Below are positions 43,543 through 54,819 of a DNA stretch of 64,000 nt, one piece after another. The stretch lies in assembly GCF_048128805.1 (NCBI RefSeq), contig NC_136015.1:25877903-25941902 (forward strand). The letters run 5' to 3'. Each line of letters begins with the position of its first letter. Position 1 is the first letter of the stretch. Below the pieces are notes generated by a model, which saw only the letters and a list, made by a program, of their open reading frames with translations, was not told where the DNA came from and did not search any database. Origin of the DNA: Centroberyx gerrardi. Lineage: Eukaryota > Chordata > Actinopteri > Beryciformes > Berycidae. The position numbers and the translations under genes were made by a program.

Positions 43543-44021
43543 TGAACAGAAGCTGACTGTTGATATCGTGGCGACTCTGACAGTAGTAAACTGCTGCATC
43601 TTCAGCCTGGACTCCACTGATGGTCAGAGTGAAGTCAGTCCCTGATCCACTGCCTGTAAAACGAGCTGGAATCCCTGATGCTCGAGTATTAGCATAGTAA
43701 ATGAGAAGTTTAGGAGTTTCTCCATTTCTCTGTTGGTACCAGGATAAAAGGTGGTAGTTGTTCCACACCCGAACCGCCGGACTGGTTCGACAGCTGATGG
43801 TGACGGAGCCTCCCGGAGCAGACCTCACTGCTCCAGGCTGAGTCACTGTGACCTGGCCTCTTGACTCTGAGGATACAGAGACAAAAACATAAACCACCGT
43901 CATGGTTTTCTCCGCTTCATTTCAGAGGGACGGATGTTCATAGAGGAGAGGAGTTTGATTCTCTGGACTTTACCTGTGAAGCAGCAGCAGAGTCCAGATG
44001 AGGAAGGAAGATCAAAGTCAT
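43543..44021 (-). pseudogene. VA7: V exon open, leader exon frameshifted
   Basis: The V exon 43543-43866 is open (CDR1 [16 protein letters not shown]3 [13 protein letters not shown]). The leader exon 43974-44021 is 48 nt, not 52: one base gained and five lost. It reads MTLIFLPHLDSAAASQ, is less hydrophobic, and ends in phase 0, so splicing puts the V exon out of frame and meets a stop (TCACAGTGA) at once. An in-frame ATG in the intron (43903 on the minus strand) could bypass this. The octamer-like box is at 44139-44146. Confidence 0.82.
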
Positions 44022-44526
44022 GTTTTGATGAGGAGGATTTCTGTGGCTTCTGTTGTCATGAAGGACAGCTGTCAGTCATCCAGTGTTCAACTCTCAGGAC
44101 TATAAACTCTCCCAGAGTACTGGAGCATGGTGCTGCTGATGCAAAGTGGCTCTCTATGAAAATGCTCTGACTGACTCCAACAGGAACTTGGATTACTCTG
44201 ATGATGCTGTTTCTAAATGGATCAATCAATTTGACAAACTCTCATTAACAATTTATCTAATTAATGTGTATATTTGGCTTGATGTCTATAAACAAGTTTT
44301 TTTAAACAATATCTCATGTCTTTTTTTAGTTTACTGCTAGAGAAATCAGTATCACTAGAAGATAAAATAGACAATAAATGAAAAACTATTAATGTTGGAA
44401 CTTTGTCGCATAATTTGATAGTTTATCTAGTTATTACATCAGTTAGCTAAAGCTTTACAAAATGAGAGCGATTTTGGTGAGTTTGTTGTTGTCAAAGTGA
44501 GAGAGCCGCGTCTCTCTAGAGTGAGA

Positions 44527-44565
44527 GGTTTTTGTACGGCGGCTCAATGAGTTTGTATCACTGTG
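44527..44565 (+). other. 23-RSS of J9
   Basis: GGTTTTTGT (44527-44535), spacer, CACTGTG (44559-44565). Confidence 0.92.
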
Positions 44566-44603
44566 GGAGACTTTTGGTGGAGGAACCAGACTGGATGTTG
44601 GAA
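44566..44603 (+). CDS. J9 joining segment, no C downstream
   Basis: Reads [12 protein letters not shown], with an acidic first residue unlike the other J segments. GTAAGT donor. The J-C intron matches the others until about 45,083, where a LINE fragment begins. No C exon follows in the window, so J9 is probably a dead end. Confidence 0.88.
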
Positions 44604-45082
44604 GTAAGTTTCTGCACAAATTTTAAACATCATATAATTTATTAAGACTTTAATTCCTGTGTCGGAATTTTAGAAGTCGATATAAATATCCAGTGTGTTG
44701 ACTTACATCACTTACAGTTAGCTTTCTTTTCTCTGTTTCTCTCCTTAACCATGGAGTCTAACTTACAGCTGCTTGACTACACTTTTGTTTTTACACATTG
44801 TAGACATACTGTGAAAAGTCAACAACTTGACCTTTAGAAAAGATGAATGAAAAACATTACTACTTTCCAAAATTGCTTTTTAATCTTCAATTTTCATTTA
44901 AATGATTGTTGACAACTTGTGAATATTTGAAAATGTAGACAAATGTCTTATTTTGTCGCTTCAAGTAGGCGTACGGTTTCAAAAGCTATTTCAACATTTT
45001 CTAATTTTATGATCATGATTTGTTTTTAGCTTATACTTTACAGAAACACAGAGTTATGTTTCAACAAACCTCAAGAAAAAAA

Positions 45083-45769
45083 TCATTGCCCACCTCCGGC
45101 CCTCCCTGTCCTTTGCCGCTGCCGAAACACTTATCCATGCCCTCATAACTTCCAGACTCAACTACTGCAATAGCATCCTCTACGGCTTACCTAACAAAAC
45201 CCTTAATAAACTTCAATATGTCCAGAACCCCGCTGCCCGCATGCTCACCTCCACCCGCCGCCGAGATCACATCACCCCTGTCCTTCACGACCTCCACTGG
45301 CTCCCGGTTCAATATAGGATTGACTTTAAAATACTACTCACCACCTACAAAGCCATACACAACCTGGCCCCTCCATACCTCTCCGACCTCATCCCCTGCC
45401 ACACCCCTACCCGATGCCTCAGGTCCGCGGACGCAACCACTGTAAAGACCACCAGGACCAAGCTCCGGACCTGGGGTGACAGGGCCTTTTCAGTTGCTGC
45501 ACCCTCCCTCTGGAACGCCCTCTCCATCCACATCCGACAGGCTAAGACCCTACCATCTTTCAAACAGGCCCTCAAAACCCACCTCTTCAAGCTTGCTTTC
45601 ACCTGTTAGCCTCCTCTCCCTTCCCTCCATCTCATGATTCCTCTAGTTTTTAACCTACTTTTATTCTTGTCTTTCATTTCTTTTTATTATTATACATTTT
45701 CTATTAAATGATTTTACCCTGTATGTGAAGCGTCTTTGAGTACCTAGAAAAGCGCTATACAAGTCTAAT

Positions 45770-45807
<38 letters not shown>
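45083..45807 (+). mobile_element. LINE 3' fragment replacing the C exon of the J9 unit
   Basis: An open frame continues through LITSRLNYCNSILYGLPNKT, VQNPAARMLTSTRRRDHITP and FSVAAPSLWNALSIHIRQAK to a stop after HLFKLAFTC. The 3' UTR ends AGCGCTATACAAGTCTAATG, then an (ATT)n tail. It starts exactly at the A-run of the J-C intron. The intron does not resume after it, so this is insertion plus deletion, or a breakpoint. Confidence 0.9.
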
Positions 45808-46320
45808 GAGCAAACTGATGAATTGTTAAACTTCAGCATTATTTAATTTAATTTAATTTAATTACAAGAAGTTAACACAATTAGAGAATGTAGAAGAATG
45901 ATTGTTCTGATCATAGTTTCTCTGTTATCTCTCACTACAGACAGTCATGGGATTCTGGACAAAATCATATCTAACAATAAAAATATTCTCAGATTTGGGT
46001 CTGAGGGACAGCATCTCATCAAATGGTGGTCTGTGGCTCTAATGTGGACTAAGTTAGGGTCCTTGATATGAAAAAGGTTCCATCACTGAGATATGAGACA
46101 AAAAAATCGGATCTGTGCGAAAAATCGAAATTGAGCACTAAAACCTGCAGTGTGAACGAGTCGAGTTCAACAAATCAAACACATTCAATCATAACGTATG
46201 GATTACCATTACATGTTCCTTTAACATTTTATTATCTTCAGTATTAATAATATATAACACTGTGTGGGATCTCAGATATGTGGGAAAAAACAAAACAAAT
46301 TTCACAGAATTTCATTGAAT
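45808..46320. other. Intergenic, nothing recognised
   Basis: AT-rich sequence with a short TTTAA repeat run near 45,850. No homology to the Ig units. Confidence 0.5.
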
Positions 46321-46324
46321 TCAA

Positions 46325-46860
46325 TTCCAATTCTGTTTAGCTGAATTGACCCCAGCTAAGAACAGAGCACTGGCTGCTACAGACCGGCAGAACATCTGCA
46401 GCAGCCTGTTGCTCACGCTGAAGGACCCGAGTCTCCTCAGGAAGAACAGCTGCTCTGTCCTTTCCTGCAGAGCCTCGGTGTGTCCGACCGGTCCGGTTTG
46501 TTGTCGAGCTGCACTCCTAGGAACCGACAGGAGTTCACCATCTCCACCTCCTCCCCCTGGATGGTGACGGGGGTTCGGGGGGCTTCCTGCTCCTTCTGAA
46601 GTCCACCACCAGCTCCTTGGTCTTCCTGATGTTGAGCCGGAGGTGGTTGTTGTCGCTCTCCACCAGCTCCCTGTGTTCCTCCTCAGTGTCCCCACGTGAT
46701 GCGGCCGACAGGAGGAGTCGTCAGAGAACTTCTGTAGGCGGAAGCAGAAGTCCGAGGTGTAGAGGGTGAAAAGAAATGGTGTTAGATATGAGCCACAAGC
46801 TAGCTGGGTAGATGGTAAACAGGTTGCGACATTCATTTGACAACAATACATGGATGTTTA
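46325..46860 (-). mobile_element. LINE reverse transcriptase fragment
   Basis: Minus-strand frames give PFLFTLYTSDF, KFSDDSS (a degenerate SDD/ADD box) and LRRLGSFSVSNRLLQMFCRS, with frameshifts in between. It is a different LINE lineage from copies A and B. Confidence 0.75.
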
Positions 46861-46869
46861 AAAACGCTA

Positions 46870-47540
46870 CACATTCTGATTCATATCTGATCATTTCTCA
46901 TATATAATTAAACTACAGTAGATTGTGGATTATCCTGCAGTTTTGGGCTGGGTTTCCCAAAATCATTTAGAGACTAACTTCTTTTCCGTCCCATTGTAAA
47001 TAAATTAACGTAGTCTAAAGATACTGTTGGGGAAAACCCTGTAGCAGCTGATAACTTTTGCATTATAATAATAATAACTTGGTAATTGTAATTATTGTAA
47101 TAAAAAATCCCTATAAATGGGTCAAAAATGTAGTAAAAACTGATCTTGTCACTGATAATTACATTATTACATTAAACTGGCAATTATTACATCATAAAAA
47201 GGGGTGTCACATCATAAAATTTGACAATATCAGTCTGAGGATGTTATTATGCATTTATGACATTTTTATTACATTCTTGCCTTATTGATTCTTGATTGTT
47301 TGTAGGGTCAAATTTAGCCCGCAGACATTTGGACATCAGGCAGTCGTTCATCAGCTGAAACAACTACTACTACTACTACAACTTACTGAGTCCTCCAGTG
47401 ATAGAATTGGTTGGATTTGTTGTTTCGTTTTGTTTCGGATATGGAAAAATGCTGAGTCAGTGTGCCTCAATGTGAAATAAACAAATAATAATTTACACCC
47501 AGACTTACTGTTTTCCCTTGCGATATAGTACAGCCATCAA
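46870..47540. other. Intergenic, nothing recognised
   Basis: AT-rich with ATA-type and (CTA)n short runs near 47,370. No gene supported. Confidence 0.45.
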
Positions 47541-47544
47541 GGTT

Positions 47545-47900
47545 TACTGTAAGGTTTTTAAAACTGGTGCTTCTGTTTAGCTGGTCCAACAATTAACAGT
47601 TTGGTTTTGTGTGGGTTTAAAAGTAGAAAGTTGTCAAACATCCAAGTTTTAACCTCAGCTAAACAACCCTCTAAGTTTAAGAGACTGGAGGTGTTGTCTA
47701 GAATATACAACTGGGTGACGTCTGCATAGCAATGGAAATTAATGCAGTATAGACAAAATAATAAAGACCAAAGAACTGATCCTTGAGGTGCACCATATTT
47801 AAGACTGAAATTATCAGAAATATTACTGAAAACCACACAGTGAGTTGAAAATATCCAGTGGAGCCAATCTCAGAAAGCAGAAATGATTTGACAACATGCC
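47545..47900 (-). mobile_element. L2-like reverse transcriptase fragment
   Basis: The minus-strand frame contains SLKYGAPQGSVL, NFHCYADVTQLYI (YADD box with V in the fourth place) and FLLLNPHKTKLLIVGPAKQK. One 92-residue frame, truncated at both ends. Confidence 0.85.
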
Positions 47901-48309
47901 TTTAAAGAATTAAGATCTCAGGATTATCATTGTTGTGTTCTGGATTTAGAAATACAAATTTGCAGTTCATTTCCAAGATGCTGTATATTCATTGTTGAAA
48001 AAGAATTTTAAAAAAATAAGGAAGAGCATTTATCATTACAGTTTGTTCATTGAATATATCTCATCTCTCACATCATCTACAAATTTCTTAGAAATCTCAT
48101 TTTGGGTTCAAATCCAAATCAAACACTAGTTGTCTGGAGCCTCTATCAGACTACAATACCCAGAGAGCAACGAGAGAGAAACACTGTGGAATGAAACTCA
48201 GCTCTGCTCTATTACAGTAAACAGCTGAGCATTTAGGAGAAATGGACTGACAAAGCTCCGCCCCTTACCTGACTCACCTGAGACAAACCAGGAAAGGAGT
48301 TTATTATTC

Positions 48310-48479
48310 TTCACTCCTCACTGAGAAGAGACACACACACCGAGAGACAGATAAGATTCACCTTCAGACCAAACCCACGACTTCCACTGAGGGAGGACAG
48401 CTACAGGAGGGAATACTGGGAATACTGGGAATACTGGAATACTGTCACTTCAACCTGCTGCTGACTCCTCACACTGAAC
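48310..48479 (+). other. Probable 5' untranslated exon of the TRIM gene
   Basis: The sequence ends at a GTGAGT donor (48480) and is followed 121 bp later by a TTTGTTTTCAG acceptor ending at 48600. The start of the exon cannot be fixed; 48,310 is a guess from where AT-rich spacer gives way. No coding frame is needed here. Confidence 0.45.
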
Positions 48480-48504
48480 GTGAGTTTTAGAAGAAACACA
48501 ACTC

Positions 48505-48514
48505 AAAGTGAAAG
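48505..48514 (+). promoter_or_regulatory. Possible interferon-response-like motif
   Basis: AAAGTGAAAG approximates the core of an ISRE/IRF site. It lies in the small 5' UTR intron. It could equally be chance. Confidence 0.25.
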
Positions 48515-48617
48515 TAACTTTCAGGGAACTTTCTAGAGGAGGAAGTGGTGCCACAACTGACTGACTTCCTGTTTGAGCGGTCTGTCTGGTTTGTTTTCAG
48601 CTTCACTCAGAGAGAAA

Positions 48618-50015
48618 ATGTCTTCCAGATCAGAGGAGGATTTCTCCTGTTCTGTCTGCCATGACATCTTTAAAGATCCTGTCGTCCTGTCATGTAGCCA
48701 CAGCTTCTGTAAAGCCTGTCTGCAGAGCTGGTGGACAGAGAAACAAATACAAGAGTGTCCAGTTTGTAAGAGAAGATCTTCAAAGAGTGAACCACCTTGT
48801 AACTTGGTGTTAAAGAACCTGTGTGAGGCTTTCTTACTGGAGAGAGATCAGAGAGCTTCAGCAGGATCTGAGCTTCTCTGCAGTCTGCACTCTGAGAAAC
48901 TCAAGCTCTTCTGTCTGGACCATCAGCAGACAGTGTGTCTTGTCTGTCGGGATTCAAAAACACACACCGACCACAGAATCAGACCCATCGATGAAGCTGC
49001 ACTGGATCACAAGGAGGAACTTCAGAAATCACTGAAGCCCTTAAAGGAGAAACTGGAGCTCTTTAATGAAGTTAAAGGAAACTGTGATCAAACAGCAGAA
49101 CACATTAAGGTCCAGGCCCGATGCACAGAGAGGCAGATTAAGGAGGAGTTTAAGAAGCTTCACCAGTTTCTACAAGAGGAAGAGGAGGCCAGGATCGCTG
49201 CACTGAGGGAGGAAGAGGAGCAGAAGAGTCAGATGATGAAGGAGAAGATCGAGGGTCTGAGCAGAGAGATAGCAGCTCTTTCAGACACAGTCAGAGCCAT
49301 AGAGAAGGAGCTGAGAGCTGAAGACGTCTCGTTCCTGCAGAACTACAAGGCTACAGTGGAAAGAGTCCAGCGCCCCCTGCTGGAGGATCCACAGCTGGTC
49401 TCAGGAGCTCTGATAGACGAGGCCAAACACCTGGGCAACCTGAGCTTCACAGTCTGGGACAAGATGAAGGAGATGGTCTCCTACACTCCTGTGATTCTGG
49501 ACCCAAACACTGCCCATCCAAACCTCATCCTGTCTGAAGATCTGACCAGTGTGAGATGGGGAGAGAGACAGCAGCTTCCTGAAAACTTAGAGAGGTTTGC
49601 CTCCTGCACTGTCCTGGGATCTGAGGGCTTTAACTCAGGAACTCACAGCTGGGATGTTGAGGTTGGAGACAATACAGTGTGGTTCCTGGGTGTGGCAGCA
49701 GAGTCTGCCCAGAGGAAGGGAAACATACGGTCTGGATTATGGATAATATGGTTCAATGATGGTAAATACAGAACACTCTCCACATCAGATCCAGCCACTG
49801 TTCTCCCAGTGAAGAAGAAGCTCCAGAGGATCAGACTGCATCTGGACTGGAACAGAGGAAAGCTGTCATTCTCTGATCCTGATACTAACACACACATACA
49901 CACCTTCACACACACTTTCACTGACAGACTGTTTCCATACATTCACACTAGGAATGAACTCTCTCTGAAGATTTTACCAGTGAAGGTCTCTGTAACAGTG
50001 GAACAGCACAGTTAG
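48618..50015 (+). CDS. TRIM-family E3 ubiquitin ligase (RING, B-box, coiled coil, PRY-SPRY)
   Basis: The product is 465 residues in one exon. The C3HC4 RING uses C11, C14, C26, H28, C31, C34, C47 and C50. B-box 2 uses C88, H91, C99, H102, C107, C110, H116 and H119. A glutamate/lysine-rich coiled coil runs from about 125 to 270, then PRY ([20 protein letters not shown]) and SPRY ([18 protein letters not shown]) to the end. RING domains of this kind recruit E2 enzymes for ubiquitin transfer, and PRY-SPRY binds the target. I start at the second ATG because the upstream 15 codons lie across a splice acceptor ending at 48600. Similar multi-copy genes in fish are named TRIM39-like, A33-like or NF7-like. 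I cannot give the orthologue. Confidence 0.92.
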   Translation: MSSRSEEDFSCSVCHDIFKDPVVLSCSHSFCKACLQSWWTEKQIQECPVCKRRSSKSEPPCNLVLKNLCEAFLLERDQRASAGSELLCSLHSEKLKLFCLDHQQTVCLVCRDSKTHTDHRIRPIDEAALDHKEELQKSLKPLKEKLELFNEVKGNCDQTAEHIKVQARCTERQIKEEFKKLHQFLQEEEEARIAALREEEEQKSQMMKEKIEGLSREIAALSDTVRAIEKELRAEDVSFLQNYKATVERVQRPLLEDPQLVSGALIDEAKHLGNLSFTVWDKMKEMVSYTPVILDPNTAHPNLILSEDLTSVRWGERQQLPENLERFASCTVLGSEGFNSGTHSWDVEVGDNTVWFLGVAAESAQRKGNIRSGLWIIWFNDGKYRTLSTSDPATVLPVKKKLQRIRLHLDWNRGKLSFSDPDTNTHIHTFTHTFTDRLFPYIHTRNELSLKILPVKVSVTVEQHS

Positions 50016-50016
50016 A

Positions 50017-50018
<2 letters not shown>

Positions 50019-50052
<34 letters not shown>
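50019..50052. repeat. (GAT)n microsatellite in the TRIM 3' UTR
   Basis: About 11 GAT units right after the stop codon. Confidence 0.92.
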
Positions 50053-50053
<1 letters not shown>

Positions 50054-51655
50054 TCATGTCAAGCCATCCATGTCTGTAAGGGGTCTGTACATGTCTGTAC
50101 TTCTCATTTTAAGGATTCATTATATAAACATTATATATCAATTATTGCTAGGACAGTCAATGAATATAATCAACTCTCTAATCTGTGATGTCATCAACAT
50201 GTGCCCATGTTGTCCTGATGATAGCTGTCATGGTGATGTGGATGTCATCTGTAACAACAACAGCAAACAACAAAAATATAAAAACAATATAAAAACATTA
50301 AAGGAAATCTCAAAGTGCTGAAAAAGGCAAATACAACACAAGAAAGAAACATAAATATGAAACAAAAAGGAAAAAAACTAAAATGAATAAGTATTATTAC
50401 ATATAATAATGATATAATTATAATGTAGTTATCTAGTGTCCTTTAAAAAGTACCATCATTTTAATTCTGCACTATCAATCATTTTGTCACTTTATTTAAA
50501 AGGTGGAGATTTCATTTTGGATTCAGACTTCATGTAATGTTGGTGATTTAGGAACTGAAGCTTTCTCTACTGTTGCATTCATTGTAAGTCACTCTGCATA
50601 AGAAAATCAGCTAAATTCTCAAAATGTAAAATGTAAATTGCTGATTATGTTGTTAGAACTGTAATATTTTACCTACTGTGATTATTTTCATTTACTGCTG
50701 GATAACTTTGCATCTAAAACCAATAAAGAATGAAGTTAAGAGGGAAATGTGTTCAGATTTACTGACTGTAATTTCAGCAGCGATGTCATCATGTCTAGAT
50801 TCTGCTGACTAAGAGATCCTACTGAGCATGTGCTAAAACAGCAGGACTTAGAGATCAATAGAGGAGCTATCTCCAGTCTCTCCCATTCACTGTGCTGGGA
50901 TTACCCAACAAGCACAGTAACAACAACCACAACGCACTTGCAGACCTTGAGAATCCAGAAACAGGGAGATTTTCAAATCTATTTAGGCCCGACAGAATCA
51001 CATAATGAAGAAGGAAGGAATTCATCTTGCACATGCCTACAACTGTCTAATATTACCATACTGCACATGTGCCAAAAGGGAGCAGCTGCTGAACAAAGTT
51101 GTTTTTTACTCATGTAAAGACCGGTCTGGATCTCATGCTGATATCTGTAGCTTAATTTATTACTTTCCATCCCAATCACACCTTACAGGAGACTCTTCAT
51201 ACTCTACATGTACATGTTATATACATGTTCACTTCAAATGTGTTCAATAAATGCTGTGCTAATCATAAATCCACAGGACTGACCACCTGGGGTTATAAAA
51301 GGTGTACAAAGGTTCAAAAGTTACTCTTCTATTATAATACAATCCTAGCATTAATAAAAATGAATTAATCACTGCATTGGTAACCATGCTTAGTTTATGC
51401 TTCATGTAATCAAATCATAATAATCATTTGATCAAAGTAATCATTGTAATTATGTTAAATAATCATTGTAATCAAATGTAACAAGTGTGAAATGTGATTC
51501 ATCTTGATGTGTATGCATTATGGTCAAAGATAGCAGTATTCTGTTATGAGTGCTGTCCCTTTCAGATGAGGACTGACAGTACAGCAGGAGCCTGACAGAA
51601 ACCCTGGAATCTGATACAGAAGGACAACGTGACAGAAAGAGCTTCTGACACACTG
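50053..51655. other. Intergenic, mostly unrecognised
   Basis: No supported gene. An AATAAAG at about 50,723 might end the TRIM transcript. Chance frames (for example 50830-51117) have no family signature. Confidence 0.45.
50560..50640 (+). repeat. SINE/LINE 3' tail
   Basis: ATTGTAAGTCACTCTGCATA, then CAGCTAAATTCTCAAAATGT, the conserved tail of several fish V-SINE/L2-type elements (from memory). Confidence 0.5.
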
Positions 51656-51659
51656 AGAT

Positions 51660-52165
51660 ACGATGTGGTCAAGTGAAGAGAGGAAGAGGGGCTCTGAGTG
51701 CTGGCCTTCCCAGTCGTGGTATCTCCAGCTCCCCGATGACATAAATTTCCCCTGGACTGTCTCTTTGTTGTTTTTGTGGAGGTGAGCTGTGAATTTTCCT
51801 CTTACTATCGAAGACGTTTTTCCTAGCCCACGCAAATCCCTGGATGTTCTCTCCAGCTTCCTGAACTGGGCTCGCCTGCACAGCTCACCTGGTATGGCGG
51901 TAACATCTGCGCCTGAGTCTATTTTGAATTCTGTGTCACAGTGGTCCGTTTTAATTGTTATCCACGGATCATCATCTCTATTAGCAGTAAGTGAGCCTAG
52001 GAATGCAATATCTCCAGTATCTTCACCTCACTTAGCATCTTAGATCGACATACCTTTGCGTAATGTCCCTTTTTCTTGCAGTAATTGCATGCTGATTCCC
52101 TCGCTGGGCACTGCTGCTGACTATGACCTTTCACATCTCCACACCTCTTACACTGTGAGTGTGAG
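51660..52165 (-). mobile_element. Gypsy-type LTR retrotransposon fragment (gag zinc knuckle to protease)
   Basis: Minus strand: a zinc-knuckle pair (CKRCGDVKGH, and CNYCKKKGHYAKVC), then, after a frameshift, KIDSGADVTAIP, the retropepsin active site (DSGA). A following frame runs to 51,524. There is no reverse transcriptase and no LTR in sight. An old, truncated endogenous element. Confidence 0.8.
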
Positions 52166-52414
52166 TGTGTGAAACTACAATATTACCGTACTATTACCAT
52201 ACTTTTTCCCCATTCAAAACTGATAGAGTGCACTGTCTCTATATATAATACTGTCTCTGGTTAATACAGGGAAGGAAGAGAGGTGAATTGTGACCCTTTT
52301 GGCTTTCCATAAATATATGAGGAAGCCCCTTCAATATGAATTATCATGATGCTAGTGATCGCTACAGAAGCTGAAGAGCTGAACTCAGAGACTCATCCAA
52401 TGCTGTCAAAGAGA

Positions 52415-52600
52415 AGGTTTTGGCAGCAGAGTTAGAGAGATCGTCCCTTAACCTGAAGATCACAGGTTCAAACCCCACAACTGCTTATGTGTCCTTGAGC
52501 AAGACATCAAACCCCTACCTGCTCACTCACTTTAAGTCACTTTAATTTAAGCCCAAACTTCAAGCTGTAAAATATACTTCAGGGCTTTTACAATGTCTGG
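52415..52600 (+). mobile_element. tRNA-derived SINE
   Basis: ACAGGTTCAAACCCCACAAC fits a tRNA B box (GGTTCAAANCC), and TGTCCTTGAGCAAGACATCA is a body motif common in fish SINEs. The A box is weak. Not a functional tRNA gene. Confidence 0.6.
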
Positions 52601-53040
52601 TTTTGCGTTCAGTAAACCTTGTCGAAAGGTCTGTTTTTAGTCATAAATAAGACTAAATTGCACTCGACAGGACACTTCACCACACGATCGACCGCCGCTG
52701 CACTTGAGCTGTGAAGTGCAGCTCTTGAAAACGAACAAAAGGTCTTTGAAAGGGCTTGAAAGTCTGCAAGGCCTTGGAAGTCGTCAGAGACGCGACTTCT
52801 GCCGTTACAGTTGGAAACAGAGCGGTCGCAGAGAGAGGTTTGGACTTTAGAGAGAGCGCTCTCATCTGAAGCAGGACTGCCTTGACTGCTGACACTCAAC
52901 ATTACACTCAACAGAAATTAGACTTGTAAATTTAAACTGTCTGGTTATCGTCTGTAATAAAACATTAAAGCTGAGTCATTTGGCTTTGAGGCGAGTTCAA
53001 AGGTCAACATGCACAAAAACATAAAAAAAAAAAAAAATTA
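52601..53040. other. Intergenic, unrecognised
   Basis: Two overlapping minus-strand frames of 72-100 residues have no domain I know. Base composition is less AT-rich than the flanks. Confidence 0.35.
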
Positions 53041-53074
53041 CACAATACCACTCATAACCAATCACACTAATCCC

Positions 53075-53372
53075 CCCTCTCTCTCTCTCTCTCTCTCACT
53101 CATTCACTCACACATAAACACTGTTGCTTGTCTTTAATATGTGCATGTGCAAATACACACACAACACACACACACACATAAACACATTTTTCCCTAAAAT
53201 ACACACATACACACACACAAATCCACATGCACATCCCTTCTCCGCTATCAGTCCCGTACACACATGCGCACTCACACGCACCACACCCTTATCTGTTACA
53301 TGCACACACACTCATATAAACGACCTTCCTCACATGTATCCCCCGCCACCCACACCCACACACACACACACA
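53075..53372. repeat. CT-rich and CA-rich low-complexity tract
   Basis: CT repeats (53080-53098) followed by imperfect CACA/CATA repeats. The histidine-threonine frames over it are artefacts. Confidence 0.85.
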
Positions 53373-53463
53373 TTTTGTTTGTCAAACTTGCTGTTTTCTC
53401 CTTATTTCATTGAGCTGAGCTGAGTGGTTTCATATCAGTGCTGCTTCCTCCTGTCAATCACCT

Positions 53464-53662
53464 GGGGCGCGTTCAACCGCCCCAAAACTTAGCAAACAGG
53501 AAGTTTAAAAGGAAACAATAGTGCGTCCTCCGATAAGAATTCTCTGAGCCGACCGCACATCCACGTGATGGGCGTTTGTACGTTGCTAATTAAAATGCTG
53601 AATCACCCCGAACGGAGTCAAACGGTAGCAAAAACGGTGCAAGTTTTTGAACGTGGCCCTCA
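53464..53662. mobile_element. Short inverted-repeat element (MITE)
   Basis: GGGGCGCGTTCAA at the left is mirrored by TTGAACGTGGCCCT at the right, with two to three mismatches. About 200 bp, no coding capacity. Confidence 0.45.
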
Positions 53663-53916
53663 GGAAGAAACAGACGTCTCCTCCAGGAAATAATCCCTCA
53701 AACAACATGTCACCTCTGAAACTTCACCGTCACATCCGTGGCTTTTTATTTAGGCTGTCTTTATGAGCCGGGACAGCGGCTCATTTCAAGCTAGGTTTGA
53801 CCCCGTGAAGGAATTTAAAAACGATGAAAAACTAGTAAATGTTAAAAAATCTATACAGCATGCATTGCAAAATAATTAGGAAATGTAAACTACTAACTAA
53901 CTAACCCCAACCCTAT

Positions 53917-53941
53917 TATTATTATTATTATTATTATTATA
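53917..53941. repeat. (ATT)n microsatellite
   Basis: Eight ATT units after CCCAACCCT. Confidence 0.9.
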
Positions 53942-54109
53942 TCCCCGATAAGAGTTTCAGGGATATTATGGATTGACCCCACCCACTAGCCAGCAAACAC
54001 ACTGATGTTAATGTGAACATGCTAACGCTAGCTGCTACTAGCTACGTTAGCTAGTGTGCTAATCAGATGTGTTAACAACAAGACAGTGATGGTTAGCTGA
54101 CCAGCAATC

Positions 54110-54419
54110 TCGGAACCCATCGTCTATCGGTCTGACGACGATTAGACTCTGGGGGCGACGGCCAATATTTCGGGGTTTCCGGTGTAGCCGGCGGACATCC
54201 GGGCCAAGACTTCCTCTTCCGTGCGCCGGTCATTGTTTACAGTCTGATTAGCAACTTGAGATGCGAGAATGGAGTTGGAGTTGAGAGACGACGTCCACAT
54301 CGATACTTTTTGTAGGTGTTTTAGGTCCAGACGACATTTCGGCTAATCTCTATAAACGAAATATTGGCCGTCGCCCCCAGAGTCTAATCGTCGTCAGACT
54401 GATAGACGATGGGTTCCGA
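54110..54419. mobile_element. 310-bp inverted-repeat element with 60-bp arms
   Basis: The left arm TCGGAACCCATCGTCTATCG continues to CGGCCAATATTTCG at 54170. The right arm (54357-54419) is its complement with very few mismatches and ends GATGGGTTCCGA. I could not settle the target-site duplication. Confidence 0.78.
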
Positions 54420-54739
54420 CATTGGCTGACCAGATACTATGGTTAGCTAGCTAACAAGCTGACATTATCTAAACACTAAATCAATCAGATGGATCAGTGA
54501 TGAAATGATCAGTTCAGTCAGAAACAGACAGAAATTAACCGTCTGTTGAGACGACAGAAACACAGTCAGCTGTTCACAGGGCTGACCTCCAAGATGGCCG
54601 CCAGAGGGAGGCTTACATCACCTGAACGTCCTCTTTACCTAAAAGGGTCGATGTTCATTTTTGTGAGTGTGGAACAACTCAGTCTAGTTTCCATTAGCGA
54701 GACGCTTCAGCTGCAGCCAATCAGCTTAATGCGGAGAGA

Positions 54740-54806
54740 GAGACAGGAGACGAGATAAAAGACGAGCAGAGAGGAGCGAGGGATGTGCAGCACGGGAAGA
54801 GGAAGG
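54740..54806 (+). promoter_or_regulatory. Possible TATA promoter with short exon
   Basis: AGATAAAAGACGAGC followed about 50 bp later by AGGAAG|GTAAAT. This has the shape of a TATA box and a first-exon donor, but no coding exon is recognised downstream. Weak. Confidence 0.2.
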
Positions 54807-54819
54807 TAAATTAAATCTG

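Noticed and set aside
50830..51117. 95-residue frame after the TRIM gene
   Set aside because: No domain, no splice or start context, and overlapping chance frames on both strands.
52415..52600. tRNA gene
   Set aside because: Only the B box is good and the arms do not pair; SINE body motifs follow.
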